Source: Voacanga thouarsii
Lineage: Eukaryota; Streptophyta; Magnoliopsida; Gentianales; Apocynaceae
Assembly (NCBI GenBank): GCA_026120185.1
Contig: JANUWF010000008.1
Coordinates: 6,510,001 to 6,574,000 of the forward strand
Direction of reading: 5' to 3'
DNA length: 64,000 bases
Shown: positions 46,248-58,474 of the stretch, in pieces
Position numbering within the stretch: position 1 is the first letter of the stretch
Layout: the number at the start of each line of letters is the position of its first letter
Program-made: the position numbers and the translations under genes
Notes under the pieces: generated by a model
The model's input: only the letters and a program-made list of their open reading frames with translations
Databases searched by the model: none
Told to the model about the DNA's origin: nothing

Positions 46248-49200
46248 TGTAAAACCCTACCTAAACCTATCGTAGAGTAAGAGGGATGAGATGTATATCA
46301 TGTCATCATGCATAAAATATATCTCTTGAATGATTTTGTGTGTCTTAATATTGTGGTTTATGGGTTATATGATTTATTTGTGCTTGTTGAGTAGAAAGGG
46401 TATAAAGGAAATTTTACTTGAGGTAGAAATAGGAAGATGGCTTGAGGCTTAGAAAAGAAGAGGATTTCGTTGAAAAAATAAGAAGAAGATTTAGTGTGGT
46501 TAAGTAGTTATATCTTTGTGATTTAATCTCTAAGGTCTTGAGTTCAAATCCCATCACCTAATTTTTTTTCATATTTATCTTAACTAATGTTTGAATTTTC
46601 TTCTTTCTTACATTCCTTAAAGTTAGGAATGTTGTCTTATGGAAGACACAATGGTAATGTCTTAACCATGTAATCTTGTTCTAAAAAGAATTTTAGAAGA
46701 ATTTTTGTCTCTATTATTTTTGCAAGACTTGTCCTAACCTCTTTGAATTTAAACTACTCATAATTCTTTAATTCATTTTCATATCCATAAAATTCTTGGA
46801 TAATTCCTTGCTTAGAATTTCGAAAAAAATTCCAACTCTTTTGGGATAGGAGGTTAGCCGAAAATGTGGGGGAAGAATGGGAAGGGGTTTCAATTAAATC
46901 ACCATAGCTATTTCTTCAAGAACTTCATCTTCTTCTTGTTCTTGTTTTAGTTAAAATCTGGAAAATTTTTCAGATTTTCTTCATGGCTAGTTTTCAAAAT
47001 TTGCAGCAAGCTTTCTCTACCTAATTCTTGCAAAAAACTAACCATCTTGTGTGAAGATGAAAACTAAAGCATTTTGCAATTTCGCAGCTCTACAAACTAC
47101 ACGAATCCAGAATTTTTTTTTTTTTTTGGCAGCAAACAAGCAATCTTAGAACATGAACATGGAGCCATTCATTAGTACTCAAGCACACCTGAAACTTTCT
47201 CCTTTCTTCTTCAAGATGGTGGCTGGAAAACCACCATTAATGGACCTTCAAACAACCCTAAATTCCAGCTGCAAAACCATTCCAAAGGAGACCAAAAATT
47301 CTACACAAAACCATTTCAAATCCTAAGAGTTTTTTAGCTTAAATTCCAGAATTTTTTTCCAGTTTTGCCTATTCAATGCTAAGGCCAATTTTCTTCATCA
47401 AACTTCATCATGTTCGGCCATAATGCAGCAATGGACATAATCTCGTAGCTTCCCCATCTACCTTGATCATTAGGACTCCATTAACATACCTCAAAATACT
47501 TCTATCTTCATTCCATTCAAAATTATTCAAACTTCAAATTAAATTCTAGATTTTTGTTCCATTAAACACTCACCTAGCTAGATAATAACTAAAAATTCCT
47601 CTACTATTCCACAGCCATTTTCAGCCAGCCCAAAGCTGAAACAACTCTCCATTCCATGATCAAATCATAGCTAGTTCAGCCATACACCATTGAAGGACAA
47701 GAAACCTTCCAAGAGCAAACACCATTACCCAATCCTATACCACAAACATCTCTACTTTTCTCTCAATTTGACTTTTGAAATAACTAAAACTCTCTCTCTC
47801 CTTCTTGGATAACCGAAAACCTCCCCTAAGCTCGGTTATTCAGCCATCATTCACACACACACACACGAAATCACTCTCTCTCTCAATTTCTCTCAAGAAC
47901 ACCAAGAATACCAAGAACACACACTAAGCTTCTTCAACCTTTAATCACCTCTATTCATCCCAAATCACTCAAGAACCTTCAAACCAACTAGGATTCAGTC
48001 CCTACTCACTCCTAGGCCACTCTATAACATAAAAAACACTAAAGTTGATCTTCCATTCGGATCAAACATACCTTTTTAGTCAAGAACAAGAAGAACATCA
48101 AGAAGGTAACTTTAAACACCTTGGACCTTCTTCATCTCATCATCACTATTTCAATATCATCCTAATCTTTTTCTCTTTATCTCTCTCTCTTGGCCGAAAC
48201 TTGGATGGCCATTCTTGGATAAATTTCAACCAAAGAAGGACTCTCAAGCACTCAATGACCTCCATTAAGCAAGGCGATACCTTCATCTAACGTTCATCAA
48301 ATCAAGTATTTCTCTTTTAATTTTCTCTTTAAATTCTCAAACTCAAGACTCTTAGATGATGGATTTGATAGGTTGATAGAATAATGTGGGGTTGAAGATA
48401 TGTATGTAGGTGAAGGGAATGTATTTAAGATATGAGAATTGGAATGAATGTTGTGACTTATGGATTATGCTTTAGGATCACTATATTTTCATTATGATTA
48501 AGAGCCTTATGGATGTTTTAATGTATGATAGTCATTATGCCACCATTGTTGATTAGGCCTTCATGATATTATTTTTCAATAAATCGATAAATAATATTAT
48601 GCCTAGTGATATATTATCCTTGTTATGATATATGTTAATTCAAGTCTATTTTTGGATAGATTGACATGTTATTTGTTAGATCCATGTGTGTATGAATATG
48701 TATATGAATTTTCTCTAGCAATAAAATTATTGTAAGAACTACCTTTATTATTTTTAGAATTATTCTTGCTATTATTATTTTATTTAATTTTCTAAATTCG
48801 AAAAACACTAAGTAGTTTCGAAATTGAAGGTTATTTAAAATATTATTATTTTATTGAATAAATAAATAGAATATTTTTATTAAAAATAAATAATAATATA
48901 TTGGAATTAGTTAATGTCAAATGTCTTTTATAATCATATTATTATTAGTTAGTCTTACTAAAATTTTTATTTACACTCATAAATATTATTTATATTGGAA
49001 TAATTTATTTATTATTAATTTTATATGTTATTTATTATTTATTATTAAAATTATTTTAATTTATTATTAATATCACTTATTATTTATAATAATATTATTT
49101 ATCATTTATTACCAATATTGTTTAGGATTTATTATTGGCAATACTCATTATTTATTACTAATTTCATTTATTATCAATATTACTCATTATTTATTATTTG

Positions 49201-50519
49201 TTAATATTATAATTTATTATTTCTTTATAACGCCTATTTATTTTAACTTATCAAATTAATTTTATTTTATAAATTAGTTTATCAACTAGTGTTAAAGCTT
49301 AAGGCATTGTTGTCATAGTTAGATGTTGTTGTAGCTAGTTGGCCTAAGAGTTATTTATTTAAGGCAAATATTGTTTGGATGTTAGACTTATACCCTATAT
49401 TTACCCTAGGCGGGATTAGGTTGCCTTGAAATACCTTGAAAGGCTTTTGTACCTAAGAAGAGTAAAAGATCAAGTAAGTTCTTGCATAAAGCTATTTGAA
49501 TATCAAAGTTACCTTGGCAAGTCAAACACCATATATACGAGAATTTGTACAGTAAATGCAATTATGGATAACTTTCCTTTTCTTTTTAGTCAAACAAACC
49601 ATTTAAATTTAAAATGCTAAACTTTTCCTTAAAACCAACTTTGACAAGAATTTTGGAGACCATAATTACTATTTCAAAGAGAATCATTGTATGATCTTTC
49701 TTTTTCCAAGTGGGACAAACACAGCGTTGAGTACTCAATAAGGGTAGACTATTAGGACTAGTCTTTAAAGGGTTAGGGTAAGTCTCTCAGTAGGTGGCCA
49801 CCTCTGAGGTGTGAGTCATTCCCTAATAGGATGCCAGTCGTGTAGGTCGTACCAGTCCGAGCTAGCAAGTTCAGTCAAGTAGACTGTATATTTTCGAAAT
49901 GGACAGTTGGTAAGTTTGGGTGTAGAGATGGAGGAGTGTCTCACTTGGTAGGTCGTACACCTACCTTGTGTAAGTATGTATAAAATGTGGCATTCTGAAC
50001 ATTCTTTTGTCATGGTGCACAAAGTGTGGTGCCATGGCTACCTCTTTTGAGTGGTTGTATTTATTGTATACATGCATGGTTTGAAAAGAAAACACCACTT
50101 TTCATTTATGAAATTCATTTGAGGCTTGCCGGCACTTTCTTTATGAAAATTTCTTAACTTGCATACATGAACCATTTTACCTAAAACACTGAAAAACTTA
50201 CACGAGTTTACTGAGATTTATGTCTTACCACCTTTTATACTATGCTTTCACGTTAGTCCTACTGTGAAGGTTATTGATTAGAGATTGCCTTTGATTAAAG
50301 ACTTGTTTCTTTTCCTATGTATTTCATTTGAGAGACGTTAGCAGACATTTATTTTTATTTTTTTGGGAAATTGTTCATGTATTTCTTAGGTTGTAATAAG
50401 TTTAATTTTGAATTATTTATTTTCTTTCTTTTGTGAGTCCTAGTTATAAAGACCTCTTATCCTATGAACGGGGCAACATCCGCAGCCCTAATAGGGTACG
50501 TAGGTAGTAGGGTATTACA
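46248..50519 (+). repeat. C LTR, full length (4.27 kb)
   Basis: From TGTAAAACCCTACC to GGTATTACA, 4,272 bp, unusually long. Its first 2.2 kb match 27029-29198. A stretch of very AT-rich, TTATTATT-like sequence at about 48770-49270 adds to the length. The last part (49720-50519) resembles LTR B in layout (GTTGAGTACTCAATAAGGGTAG, GATGGAGGAGTGTCTCAC, end GGGTATTACA). tRNA-like boxes lie at 46492-46552. Confidence 0.88.
46492..46552 (+). promoter_or_regulatory. tRNA-like A-box/B-box pair in full C LTR
   Basis: TAGTGTGGTTAAGTAGTTA (weak A box) and GAGTTCAAATCCC at 46540-46552 (B box, close to GGTTCGAATCC). Equivalent to 27273-27332. Confidence 0.4.
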
Positions 50520-50876
50520 TAAAGCTAACTAATTTGTGGGCTTGTGCTCTTCTTTTCCTTTTAACTAGGCTTCCTTAAACAACTTAATTTTGCATTTCAG
50601 GCGATGAAGCATATGCTTTATCAAGTCATATCTAATGTAGAATTCACTAAGTTTTAGCAAAACTCTCTAAAGTTTGATGATCTCTTTTATTAAAGAAATA
50701 GTTTTTTACAGTGTATTTCTAACATTCATGTCCCCAGATGGTCAATGCTATGTAATATTTGGCATTTACATCAGCTTCTACTAGTGAATATACACACATA
50801 CTCTATCATTGTACTTAGAGTTATTTTTTATTAATCAATATTCATAATTTACATATTTATCTTTTCAACTTAATAG
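50520..50876 (+). other. hAT 5' non-coding segment before transposase
   Basis: hAT sequence resumes right after the C LTR. There is no coding frame. It ends in a T-rich stretch and TTAATAG just before the ATG at 50877, which could be a splice acceptor for a leader intron. Confidence 0.55.
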
Positions 50877-53330
50877 ATGTCACATCAAGATCAAGTTAGT
50901 CAAAATTCAGTCAAACTCATGGAAGAAACTACTTCAACCCCACGTGATAGTAGCAATCCAATGCTATATCCTATGCAGCAAGTAAAAATAGCAGTTGATG
51001 AGAGTATTGAATCTGAAATTCGAGAATCTAAATAGCCAAAAGTCAAAGTGATGTTGGACCTATTGGAAGGCAAAAATCAGTGGTGTGGAGTCATTTTAAG
51101 TAAAAAATGATAAATGGTAAACAAAAAGCTGAATGGATTCATTGCTCTTAAGAGCTTGTTGCTGGTGCAAAAAAAATGGAACAAGACATTTAAATGATCA
51201 CATGAAATCATGCAAAAATAGAAAGCAACAAGACATTAGACAAAGTTTGTTAGCAGGGAAGGTAACTGATCCTTCTTCAAACATTACACAAATGTCGACT
51301 TATGTTTTTTGCCAAGAAGTGGCGAGGAGAGATCTTGCTGAGTTGGTAGTTATCCATGAATATCTATTGTCTGTGGTAGATCATTTTTTATTTAGAAAAT
51401 ATTCAAACTCTCTACAACCTTTGTTCAAGATGATCTCAAGAAATACTTTAAAGAACGATATCTTGAAAATTTTTTATGATGAGAAAAAAAAAAAGATAAT
51501 AGCTTTATTGAACAAAAATTGTGGGAGGATTGCTGTCACTTGTGACTTGTGGACTGCTAATCACCAAAAGAAGCCTTTTATGGTTATCACTATTCATTTT
51601 GTTGGTAATTCTTGGCAATTGCAACATAGAATTTTAAGGTATTTTTTTGTCTTAGCTTTTCTTCTTGAATTTGATTGTTTACTATAAAGCAAAGCAACTG
51701 ATTAGTTAAGACTTACACATTTGCTCTTTTTTTTTTTTTTTATGTTATTGAAAGGTTTATCTATGTGCCATATCCTCATACAAGTGCAATACTTGCTAAA
51801 GTTTTGGAAGAAAGTTTTTTTTATTGGAATATTGATAGGAAGTTATCAACAATTTCACTTGATAACTGTTCTAGTAATGATGCCATTATTGAAAATCTCT
51901 TGGGAAAGCTTCAACCCAGCTCTATTATGTTACGTGGGAGTTTACTCCATATGCGTTGTTGTGCACACATCCTGAATTTGATTGTTTAAGATGAATTGTC
52001 AGTTATACATGAAGAGATTGAGAAGATTCATGACAATATTAGATTTTGGACAGCTTCACCTAAGAGATAGCAGATATTTGAAGAAGTTGCACATCAAATA
52101 GGTACTCCATGTTCCAAGAAGCTAATTTTAGATTACAAAACTAGATGGAATTCAACCTTTTTGATGCTTTCGACTGCATTTTCATATAAGGATGTGTTTT
52201 ATAGGATGAAACATAGGGAGAATTTATATACTTGCTTGCCAACTGAAGATGATTGGATTTTGGCACAAGAGATTTGTGATCTTTTGTGCATATTTTATGA
52301 GGCCACCCAAATATTTTTGAAAACCAACTCTCCAACTGTAAATTTGTTTTTCCTTACTGCTTCCAATAGTAGAATGGAGTTAGAGAAATGGCTTGCAAGT
52401 GAGAATCAATTGGAAAAAATAATGGCTAAAAAGATGGTTTATAAATTTGATAAATATTGGAGAGATGTGCATGAAATTATAGGTGTAGTTGTAGTATTGG
52501 ATCAACAGTATAAGATGACTTTGGTGGATTATGCTTTCCCACAAATATTTAGTGATGATGCTCCTATGAAGATTGAGAAAATCAAGAAATTTTGGAGTGA
52601 TTTGTTTCATTAATACAAGTCAAAAAATGAGAAGTATTCAAGTTAGTCAACAACTTTCTTATCATTTCAATCTCTTCAACAACTTGGAAATTGGTTAACG
52701 ACAACAGTGAAAAATAAACTTGCTGGATTTTATAATTTTGTAGCACAAAATGAGAATAAGTTGCAAGAAAAGATAGAGTTTGATCAATATTTGGAGGAAA
52801 AAGTTTTACCATTGAGTAGTGGGGAATTTGATATCTTAAATTGGTGGAAGTCAAATGAAACCAAATATCCCATTCTTCACCTAATTGCTAGGGATATATT
52901 TTGTATTCCGGTATCCACAGTTGCTTTAGAGTCTACATTTAGTACTAGAGGAAGGATGGAAAATCCATATCACAGCAAACTTCATTCAGATACACTTGAA
53001 GCTTTGATGTGTGTCCAGAATTAGCGGTGTACTGATATTTGGTGCTAATAGTAAAGGTATATATAATAAATACAGTTTATGAAGTATGCCATCATTATAT
53101 TTTTATTTTAATTAATTAATACTTTTATAGGTTCTTCGTTGAATTCTATGGAGTTTGGCTCTATTTTAGAAGACATGGATGCCAATGATGAGAGTGAGGT
53201 AATTTTTTTAAAACTTATTATCATTTATATTTTTTTTTTGTATTTTTGATTTGCTTTATTAATATTTAAAAAATTACTAACAATATATTTTTTTTAGGTG
53301 CGCGGGACTACCGAGGTTGGACTTGAATGA
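50877..53330 (+). pseudogene. hAT transposase, RICESLEEPER-like, with BED zinc finger remnant
   Basis: Start at ATG 50877 (MSHQDQ). A BED-type finger is split by a frameshift: KAEWIHC (Cys to Trp change) near 51122, then NGTRHLNDHMKSC at 51178-51215. Next come the transposase core parts: CDLWTANHQKKPFMVITIHF, then an intron at 51639-51754 (GT...AG, joining ILR to FIYVPYPH), DNCSSNDAI, HMRCCAHILNLIV, DYKTRWNSTFLML, FDKYWRDVHE and the C-terminal dimerisation segment FDILNWWKSNETKYPILHLIARDIF, ISTV-like VSTVALESTFSTRGR and LEALMCVQN. Two short 3' exons end at TGA 53330. Stops at about 51033, 51987, 52068, 52611 and 52645 inactivate it. It would cut and rejoin the hAT ends. Confidence 0.9.
51639..51754 (+). 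other. Intron of hAT transposase
   Basis: AAG|GTATTT at the donor and GAAAG|GTTTAT at the acceptor. Joining restores the family's conserved HRILRFIYVPYPH. It contains a long T tract before the acceptor. Confidence 0.72.
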
Positions 53331-53939
53331 AGTTTGGATTTGGCAACTGCAACTTTCCTTGACTTAAATTACATTGTATGTTTATGTGGGGATATTCTTT
53401 ACATTATATGTTGAACTTGATTATTTCATGCATCATTTGCTTATTTACGTTTTTAATATCTTGGACTCTTAGGTTGTATTTCCAATTTGTTGTCTTGGCT
53501 TGTGGTTCCATTTTGTGAATTGATATGTGTTGGGACAATTGGACTTGTAACAGTTGAATTCCCTCTTGTGAAAATAACATGTCTTTGTCTTTTGTTTCTT
53601 TGTTTCTATGAAGTTAGGAATTGTCTATTTACATAGGTCATTAAATTTGGCTTGAGATGTGTTTAACTTATAGAATAAAGTGTTCAGCATTTTTAGTTTC
53701 GTTGTTGGGCCGCTGGGCTAAAATTGGGCCCCTGAGTCCCTGGTTCCCAACTGGGCCCCACCTCCCCAGTTCCCCACTGGGTCGGGTCCAGGGATTATTT
53801 TATCCCCGGTGGGCTGGGGGCAGAGATCCCTGCCTCTCCCCTTGTTGGGAACGGGTTGGGGACAGGGGGAATGGGGATATGCTTGGGTGAGGCCGAAATT
53901 TCTAGTCCCCAACCCGCCCCGACTCCGTTGCCATCCCTA
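53331..53939 (+). other. hAT 3' non-coding end with terminal inverted repeat
   Basis: No gene. The last ~240 bp (53705-53939) are G/C-rich, with GGGCCC and GGGGACAGGGGGAATGGGGA words, the inverse of the left end, finishing TTGCCATCCCTA. Confidence 0.82.
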
Positions 53940-53947
53940 GATATGAT
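53940..53947. other. Right target-site duplication of hAT (GATATGAT)
   Basis: Identical to 12900-12907. Confidence 0.9.
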
Positions 53948-54642
53948 AAACTACAATTGTCATACTTCTGGTGCAAGCATCCCAAGCCTCTCCAATGAAA
54001 ATTCCCAAAATAAAACTCTCAAAAAAATTACATGTCAAAATAAAAAGATATCCCCCTCCTCGCAACAGTTACGTCTTTGGATCCTCTTGAAATTTCAAGC
54101 ATAACAGGATAATCAAACCTCCAAAGTCCAATTATGAAGCTTTCTCTTTCAGTTTGTGAGTAAGGCTTGGCCAAATCTGAGCTTGGCCGATCTCTTGGGC
54201 CGAAATTTACCCCGTTTGAACTTAAACAAATATAGAGCCCAGACTTGATATGAATACAAATGTAAACTAGAGCCTACCCAACATATTTATTTTAAAAAAT
54301 AAAATCATAAATTTTTATTAGGTAAAATACTTCAACTGCCCTTAAATTTGTCAAAAAGTCTTAATTTAGCCCTCCAAACTAACTAAAATGTTCATCAGTA
54401 GTCCTTCCGTCGAATTGAAGCGTTTTGCACTAACCAAGAGCCATCACATGCTATTTTTTATTGTTTTTCAAAGATAATTTTGTCTAATCAATCAACTTTG
54501 ATCCTAGAACCTTTCTATTTCCTCAAATCCTTTGTAAGAGCATACTATCCTTATTACCAAAACTCTTCAATGACTCAAACAATTGATCTCAAACTCTTTT
54601 TCTACAAATCTAACTCCACCTTCTATAGCAAATGCACACCCA
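53948..54642. other. Intergenic stretch, no gene seen
   Basis: Repeat-like text around 54160-54300 (GAGCTTGGCCGATCTCTTGGGCC) resembles the non-coding part of old transposons, and 54325-54440 (ACTTCAACTGCCCTTAAATTTGTC) reads like another common repeat end. I cannot assign either one. Confidence 0.4.
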
Positions 54643-54660
54643 CACTACTGAAAAAGGGAC
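54643..54660 (+). repeat. CACTA terminal inverted repeat
   Basis: CACTACTGAAAAAGGGAC. The three bases before it are CCA, a possible 3-bp target duplication that cannot be checked without the other end. Confidence 0.7.
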
Positions 54661-54689
54661 TAAATACAACAGCCAAGAAACTGTCATAT

Positions 54690-55201
54690 TTGTACAAAAA
54701 CCATCATATTTGTTATATGCAATGGTCAATTTTTCTTAGCTATCATAACATGCTCCATCATTTTTATCATAAGATGGTCAACAAACCATTGCATTTAGTT
54801 AATGTGACGGTAAATTACGACGACTGTACCAAAGCGTCATATAAGTTTATTCGGGAAATAAGAAAATAACGGTAGGCAAAACCGTCATATTAATATGAAG
54901 AAACCGTCATAGTTATTCAATACATACGATAGTCAAAACCGTCGTATTTATTCAATATGACGGTGATACCATCATAATACTGATATATAATAACGACGGT
55001 TCATAGGCATCGCTTATATGTCAAAAATAAATGACGGTCGAAATTATCGTATTAAAGTGTAATTGCGACTGTGAATTGCGATGGTTTTCACCATTGCTTG
55101 AACTAACCTGAAATATGACAATTTATCTCGTTGTATTATGTTTATTTAATACGACACTATGAACTATCATATTTAGTTCAATTACGATGGTTTTCTAACC
55201 A

Positions 55202-55207
<6 letters not shown>
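54690..55207. repeat. Subterminal repeats of the CACTA element
   Basis: More than ten variants of AACCGTCATAT in both orientations (for example near 54812, 54890, 54903, 54937, 54958, 54993 and 55033), some decayed to ATGGTTTTC. The last pair, ACGATGGTTTTCTAACCATCGT (about 55187-55206), is an inverted pair. Such arrays are the binding sites of the CACTA DNA-binding protein. Confidence 0.78.

Positions 55208-55238
<31 letters not shown>
55204..55238. repeat. (TG)n microsatellite
   Basis: About 17 TG units directly after the subterminal repeats. Confidence 0.92.
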
Positions 55239-55240
<2 letters not shown>

Positions 55241-55537
55241 CATATATATTCCTCCTAATTTATACTACCTACAATTTAAACCCAACCAAGCCAAAATTTA
55301 AACATAATTAAACCAAAAACATAATCGAAGCATTTAAATCTCATAAACAAAGCCAACATCAATTAAACCATAAATAAACTAAAATCTCCTTCATAAAAAA
55401 GTAAAACGTGTACAAGAAAAAGTGATAGTACATATACAAGAAGTAGGAAATAAAATATATCCAAAGTAAGTACTACTCATATACAATAAGAGCAAAATAA
55501 AATATCTCAATCTTGCTCTTCACCAGCATCATTAGCC

Positions 55538-55542
55538 TCGGA
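55538..55542. other. Target duplication TCGGA of LTR E1
   Basis: TCGGA precedes the LTR; TCAGA follows it at 57564-57568 (one mismatch). Removing LTR and one copy rejoins the CACTA frame. Confidence 0.75.
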
Positions 55543-57563
55543 TGACGGGCAGAGAAACAGGGGAGCATGCTTCAATGGGGAAAAACAGGGAAAAAAAAAA
55601 CACAAGCCTTAAAGGCCGCACAGGAGCATAAAGATCATACCTTTGCGTGCTTTAAACCTACTAGGTTGAGTATGAGTGGATTAAACGACAGGAGTCGCTT
55701 CGCCTTGCCCACTTGAAAAAGCTTCCAGTTGATAACCCGCTAGCCTCCTACTTCGCCTTGTTTGCATGAACGTCAAGCTTTTCAGCTCTCAGAATATGCC
55801 ACTGCCCAACTTCTAGTCGGTGAACACAATAGTAAAGAAGAACGGTCACAAGTCTCCTTGGTTAGCAAAGCTCCAAGGAGGAAAACAGAGGGTGAGGAGA
55901 CGTGAGAGAGAGAGAGTTGCATGAGAGCCTCTAGTTGTTAGGGAAATTCGAGTTTTCTCTTTTTCTAGAGACTTGTTTATTGGTTAGCCAAAACTAGGTC
56001 TCTAATTATCTGATAAACATATCCCCGGGATATCAAATTTCAAACATCCAGATGTTATCCTGAGAATAAGTTTGGCTAAACCCTAAACTCATCTGAACCG
56101 TATCTGGAAAAACCCTATGGTCCAAGCTATTAGGCTGAAATAATTTTATTATTTTTCTTGGACCCAAAAGGCCCAAAATAATAAACATTAATTATTTATT
56201 TTCCGGGCTTATAAAAATAACCCAATAAATAATTAATGAACCCAAATGAACCAAAATAATTAATCTTTAATTATTTATATATTGGGCTTAAGTAAATAAC
56301 CCAATAAATAATTAAGCATTAATTATTTCCCCTTAGTTTAAGCCCAGGTTAATTTCTTAATTATTCAAACTGGACCTAGGCCCTGACCCTGAATAATTAA
56401 TTAACCAAATAAACTAAAAAATTAATTTCTCTCAACTCCTAATTTTATTATTTTTATTTATTTATTTTATTCCAGTCTAATAATAAATTAGACATTCTGA
56501 ATAAAATAAAATAAAATAAAATAAAATCTTCTTGAACTGAGACCAATTCCTCAACCCAAAATTAATTAGGACTTACGGGCTATTCCGAGGACTAAAAAGA
56601 TACATCGCCTTGGCTGCTAAAATGACCCAAATACCCCTGCTATATAAATAGCTGTATTTTTTATTTTAAATATTTCATAATATCACTATAAAGAAATATT
56701 GACCCCAAGGACAATGCTGCATTAGTAAAATCTCCGACTTACAGGTGAAATGACTAAAATACCCCTCTACACATCGCCGTACATTTAGAGAGGAAGAAGT
56801 GTACTAACACCCCTCTAAAAGATACCTACCATCATTAGGCTTCTATTCGGATGATCCACGACTTCTTGGAGTGTTTCCGCTTTCCAAGGGAGCTACCCTA
56901 AAGCAAATATCCAAGTCATGTTTCCCAGGGCCCTGGATATTTTAGACCATTCGGACAACCACAAGGGGTGAAATAGTGCAGAAACTATCTTGTACAAGTC
57001 TGTCTTAGCTAACTAGTTACATATACCCAATACATAAGTATATTAGCTCTACTATAGAACCTCAACTATAGCATATCAAAGCATATGCTTCTAGCTTCGT
57101 CAGACCACCAACTTATACTCAAGTCATAGAGTACTAGTCCACGCTGTAGCGGTAGTAGTCTAGGTTTCTATCATATAGTACTTTTAGAAACTACTACTAC
57201 AGGTCCTGTCCTACGTATTCGAAATACGCTTATGTCATGAAGTGAGTGGACTACTCACTGGCTAAAGGTAAACCATTCCCCATTTGGAATTCATAACATA
57301 ATAACCTAAACATGATGAGATTCCCAGTCTCATCAATAGGTTAAGAACAAATGTTTATGTGTTAAATAACCCGTGATCCATACCTTACTGTGAAAGACCA
57401 CCATTCACATGGATCACTTATTTAAACACAATGGGTCTGTTCCAAATGAAAATTGTGCACAAACAAAAAGTAAATTCACAACTAATTTCTGAAAATAAAT
57501 TCTTTTATTAAAATATTCGATTTTACATCAGAAACCTAGTCTAAGAGGGCATACAATCCAACA
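55543..57563 (-). mobile_element. Copia-type solo LTR E1, minus strand
   Basis: 2,021 bp from TGTTGGATTGTATGCCC (rc of 57563) to CCCGTCA at 55543, flanked by TCGGA/TCAGA. It is related to 59350-61250 in the opposite orientation (shared GTGGTCTTTCACAGTAAGG-like and GAGTAGTCCACTCAC words). There is no internal region, so it is a solo LTR. It inserted within the last codons of the CACTA gene. Confidence 0.82.
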
Positions 57564-58420
57564 TCAGATTTTCCATGAAAACGAGATGTAGAACCAACGC
57601 CAGGAGATGTCGTAGATGCACTAGATGGAGGCATAGGAGTTATGACAAATGCAGCTATGTCGGCTCTACGAGATAAGGTGGAATCCTGTATACATGCCTC
57701 CATCTCATGTTGTATAGCCTATATACGTGCCTGAACCGTAGCTTGCGCACATGCCTTCATCTTAGTTGTATAGCTTGCATACGTGCCTAAACCTGCACTG
57801 GGTAGCCTCCTCAACATCTCTAGAATAGCAGGATGACTATTTGACTAAGATTGTTGTTGGTCCCTTCTCCTTACATCTAACACAACCTCTCAAATTAGGA
57901 TCGAACAAGCACTGATTCGCCTCCTCAGTGCATTATGACTCAAGAAGTGTCTGCCACTCTACCTCTAATCTATCTTACAAAATTTAGAAAGAACATATCA
58001 AATTAATATTAAAGTTAATCTATTTATTTTGTCATATTTAACAAATCAGGAAAGTAAACTATAAAAAATTACTTACAATGATATCAGCAGTCAAACCATC
58101 AACCTACCAACCATGCCACATTCGTGTTAAAAGAAACATATCATACTGTAACGTTAGTTGGCCTTGTGAGGCCCTCTGTGGGTATAAACAACAGTTGATT
58201 AGAAAATATTTATGAAGTAAAGATTAATTTACCATCTAAAAATATAGGCAAAATAATGGTATATAGGATCATCCAAATACCTAATATAGTATAACAGAAT
58301 GTGGCATCCTCCATGTGGCTGGGTGATATGCAATATGTGATCAATTCTACGTGTTTTGCTCAGTCTCAGCCTATATATATTTAAAATTGTTAATATGTAA
58401 CGGAAACATATCATAACCAT

Positions 58421-58427
<7 letters not shown>

Positions 58428-58468
<41 letters not shown>
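58428..58468. repeat. (AT)n microsatellite
   Basis: About 20 AT units inside the CACTA coding remnant, probably in an intron. Confidence 0.93.

Positions 58469-58474
<6 letters not shown>

Larger units (their letters stand above)
25590..50519 (+). mobile_element. Element block C: rearranged chromodomain Ty3/gypsy, pol tail - LTR - internal - LTR
   Basis: The parts are a 5'-truncated pol tail (25590-27015), a polypurine tract, the first half of an LTR (27029-29198), two copia-type LTRs (29199-32705), C leader and gag start (32706-33344), an A-family LTR cluster (33345-41797), the rest of C gag and pol (41798-46205), and an LTR (46248-50519). The pol tail and the internal part belong to two copies sharing one LTR, as after recombination between two elements of one family. 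The second half of the first LTR and the primer site are missing. LTR identity is about 90% by eye, so C is older than B. Confidence 0.85.
12908..53939 (+). mobile_element. hAT DNA transposon expanded to 41 kb by nested retrotransposons
   Basis: The ends are TAGGGATGGCAA (12908-12919) and its inverse TTGCCATCCCTA (53928-53939), flanked by the perfect 8-bp duplication GATATGAT. G-rich subterminal text (GGGGATGGGGACGGGAATGG at the left, and its relatives at the right end) is typical of hAT. The element itself consists of 12908-13023, about 25325-25589 and 50520-53939, together about 3.8 kb, a normal hAT size, and encodes a hAT transposase at 50877-53330. Element B interrupts it at 13024 with its own target duplication, and block C interrupts it at about 25590. 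The transposase is broken, so any movement would need a transposase from elsewhere. Confidence 0.88.

Noticed and set aside
53657..53890. 77-codon plus-strand frame near the hAT right end
   Set aside because: Translation of the GC-rich subterminal repeats; no ATG context or family.
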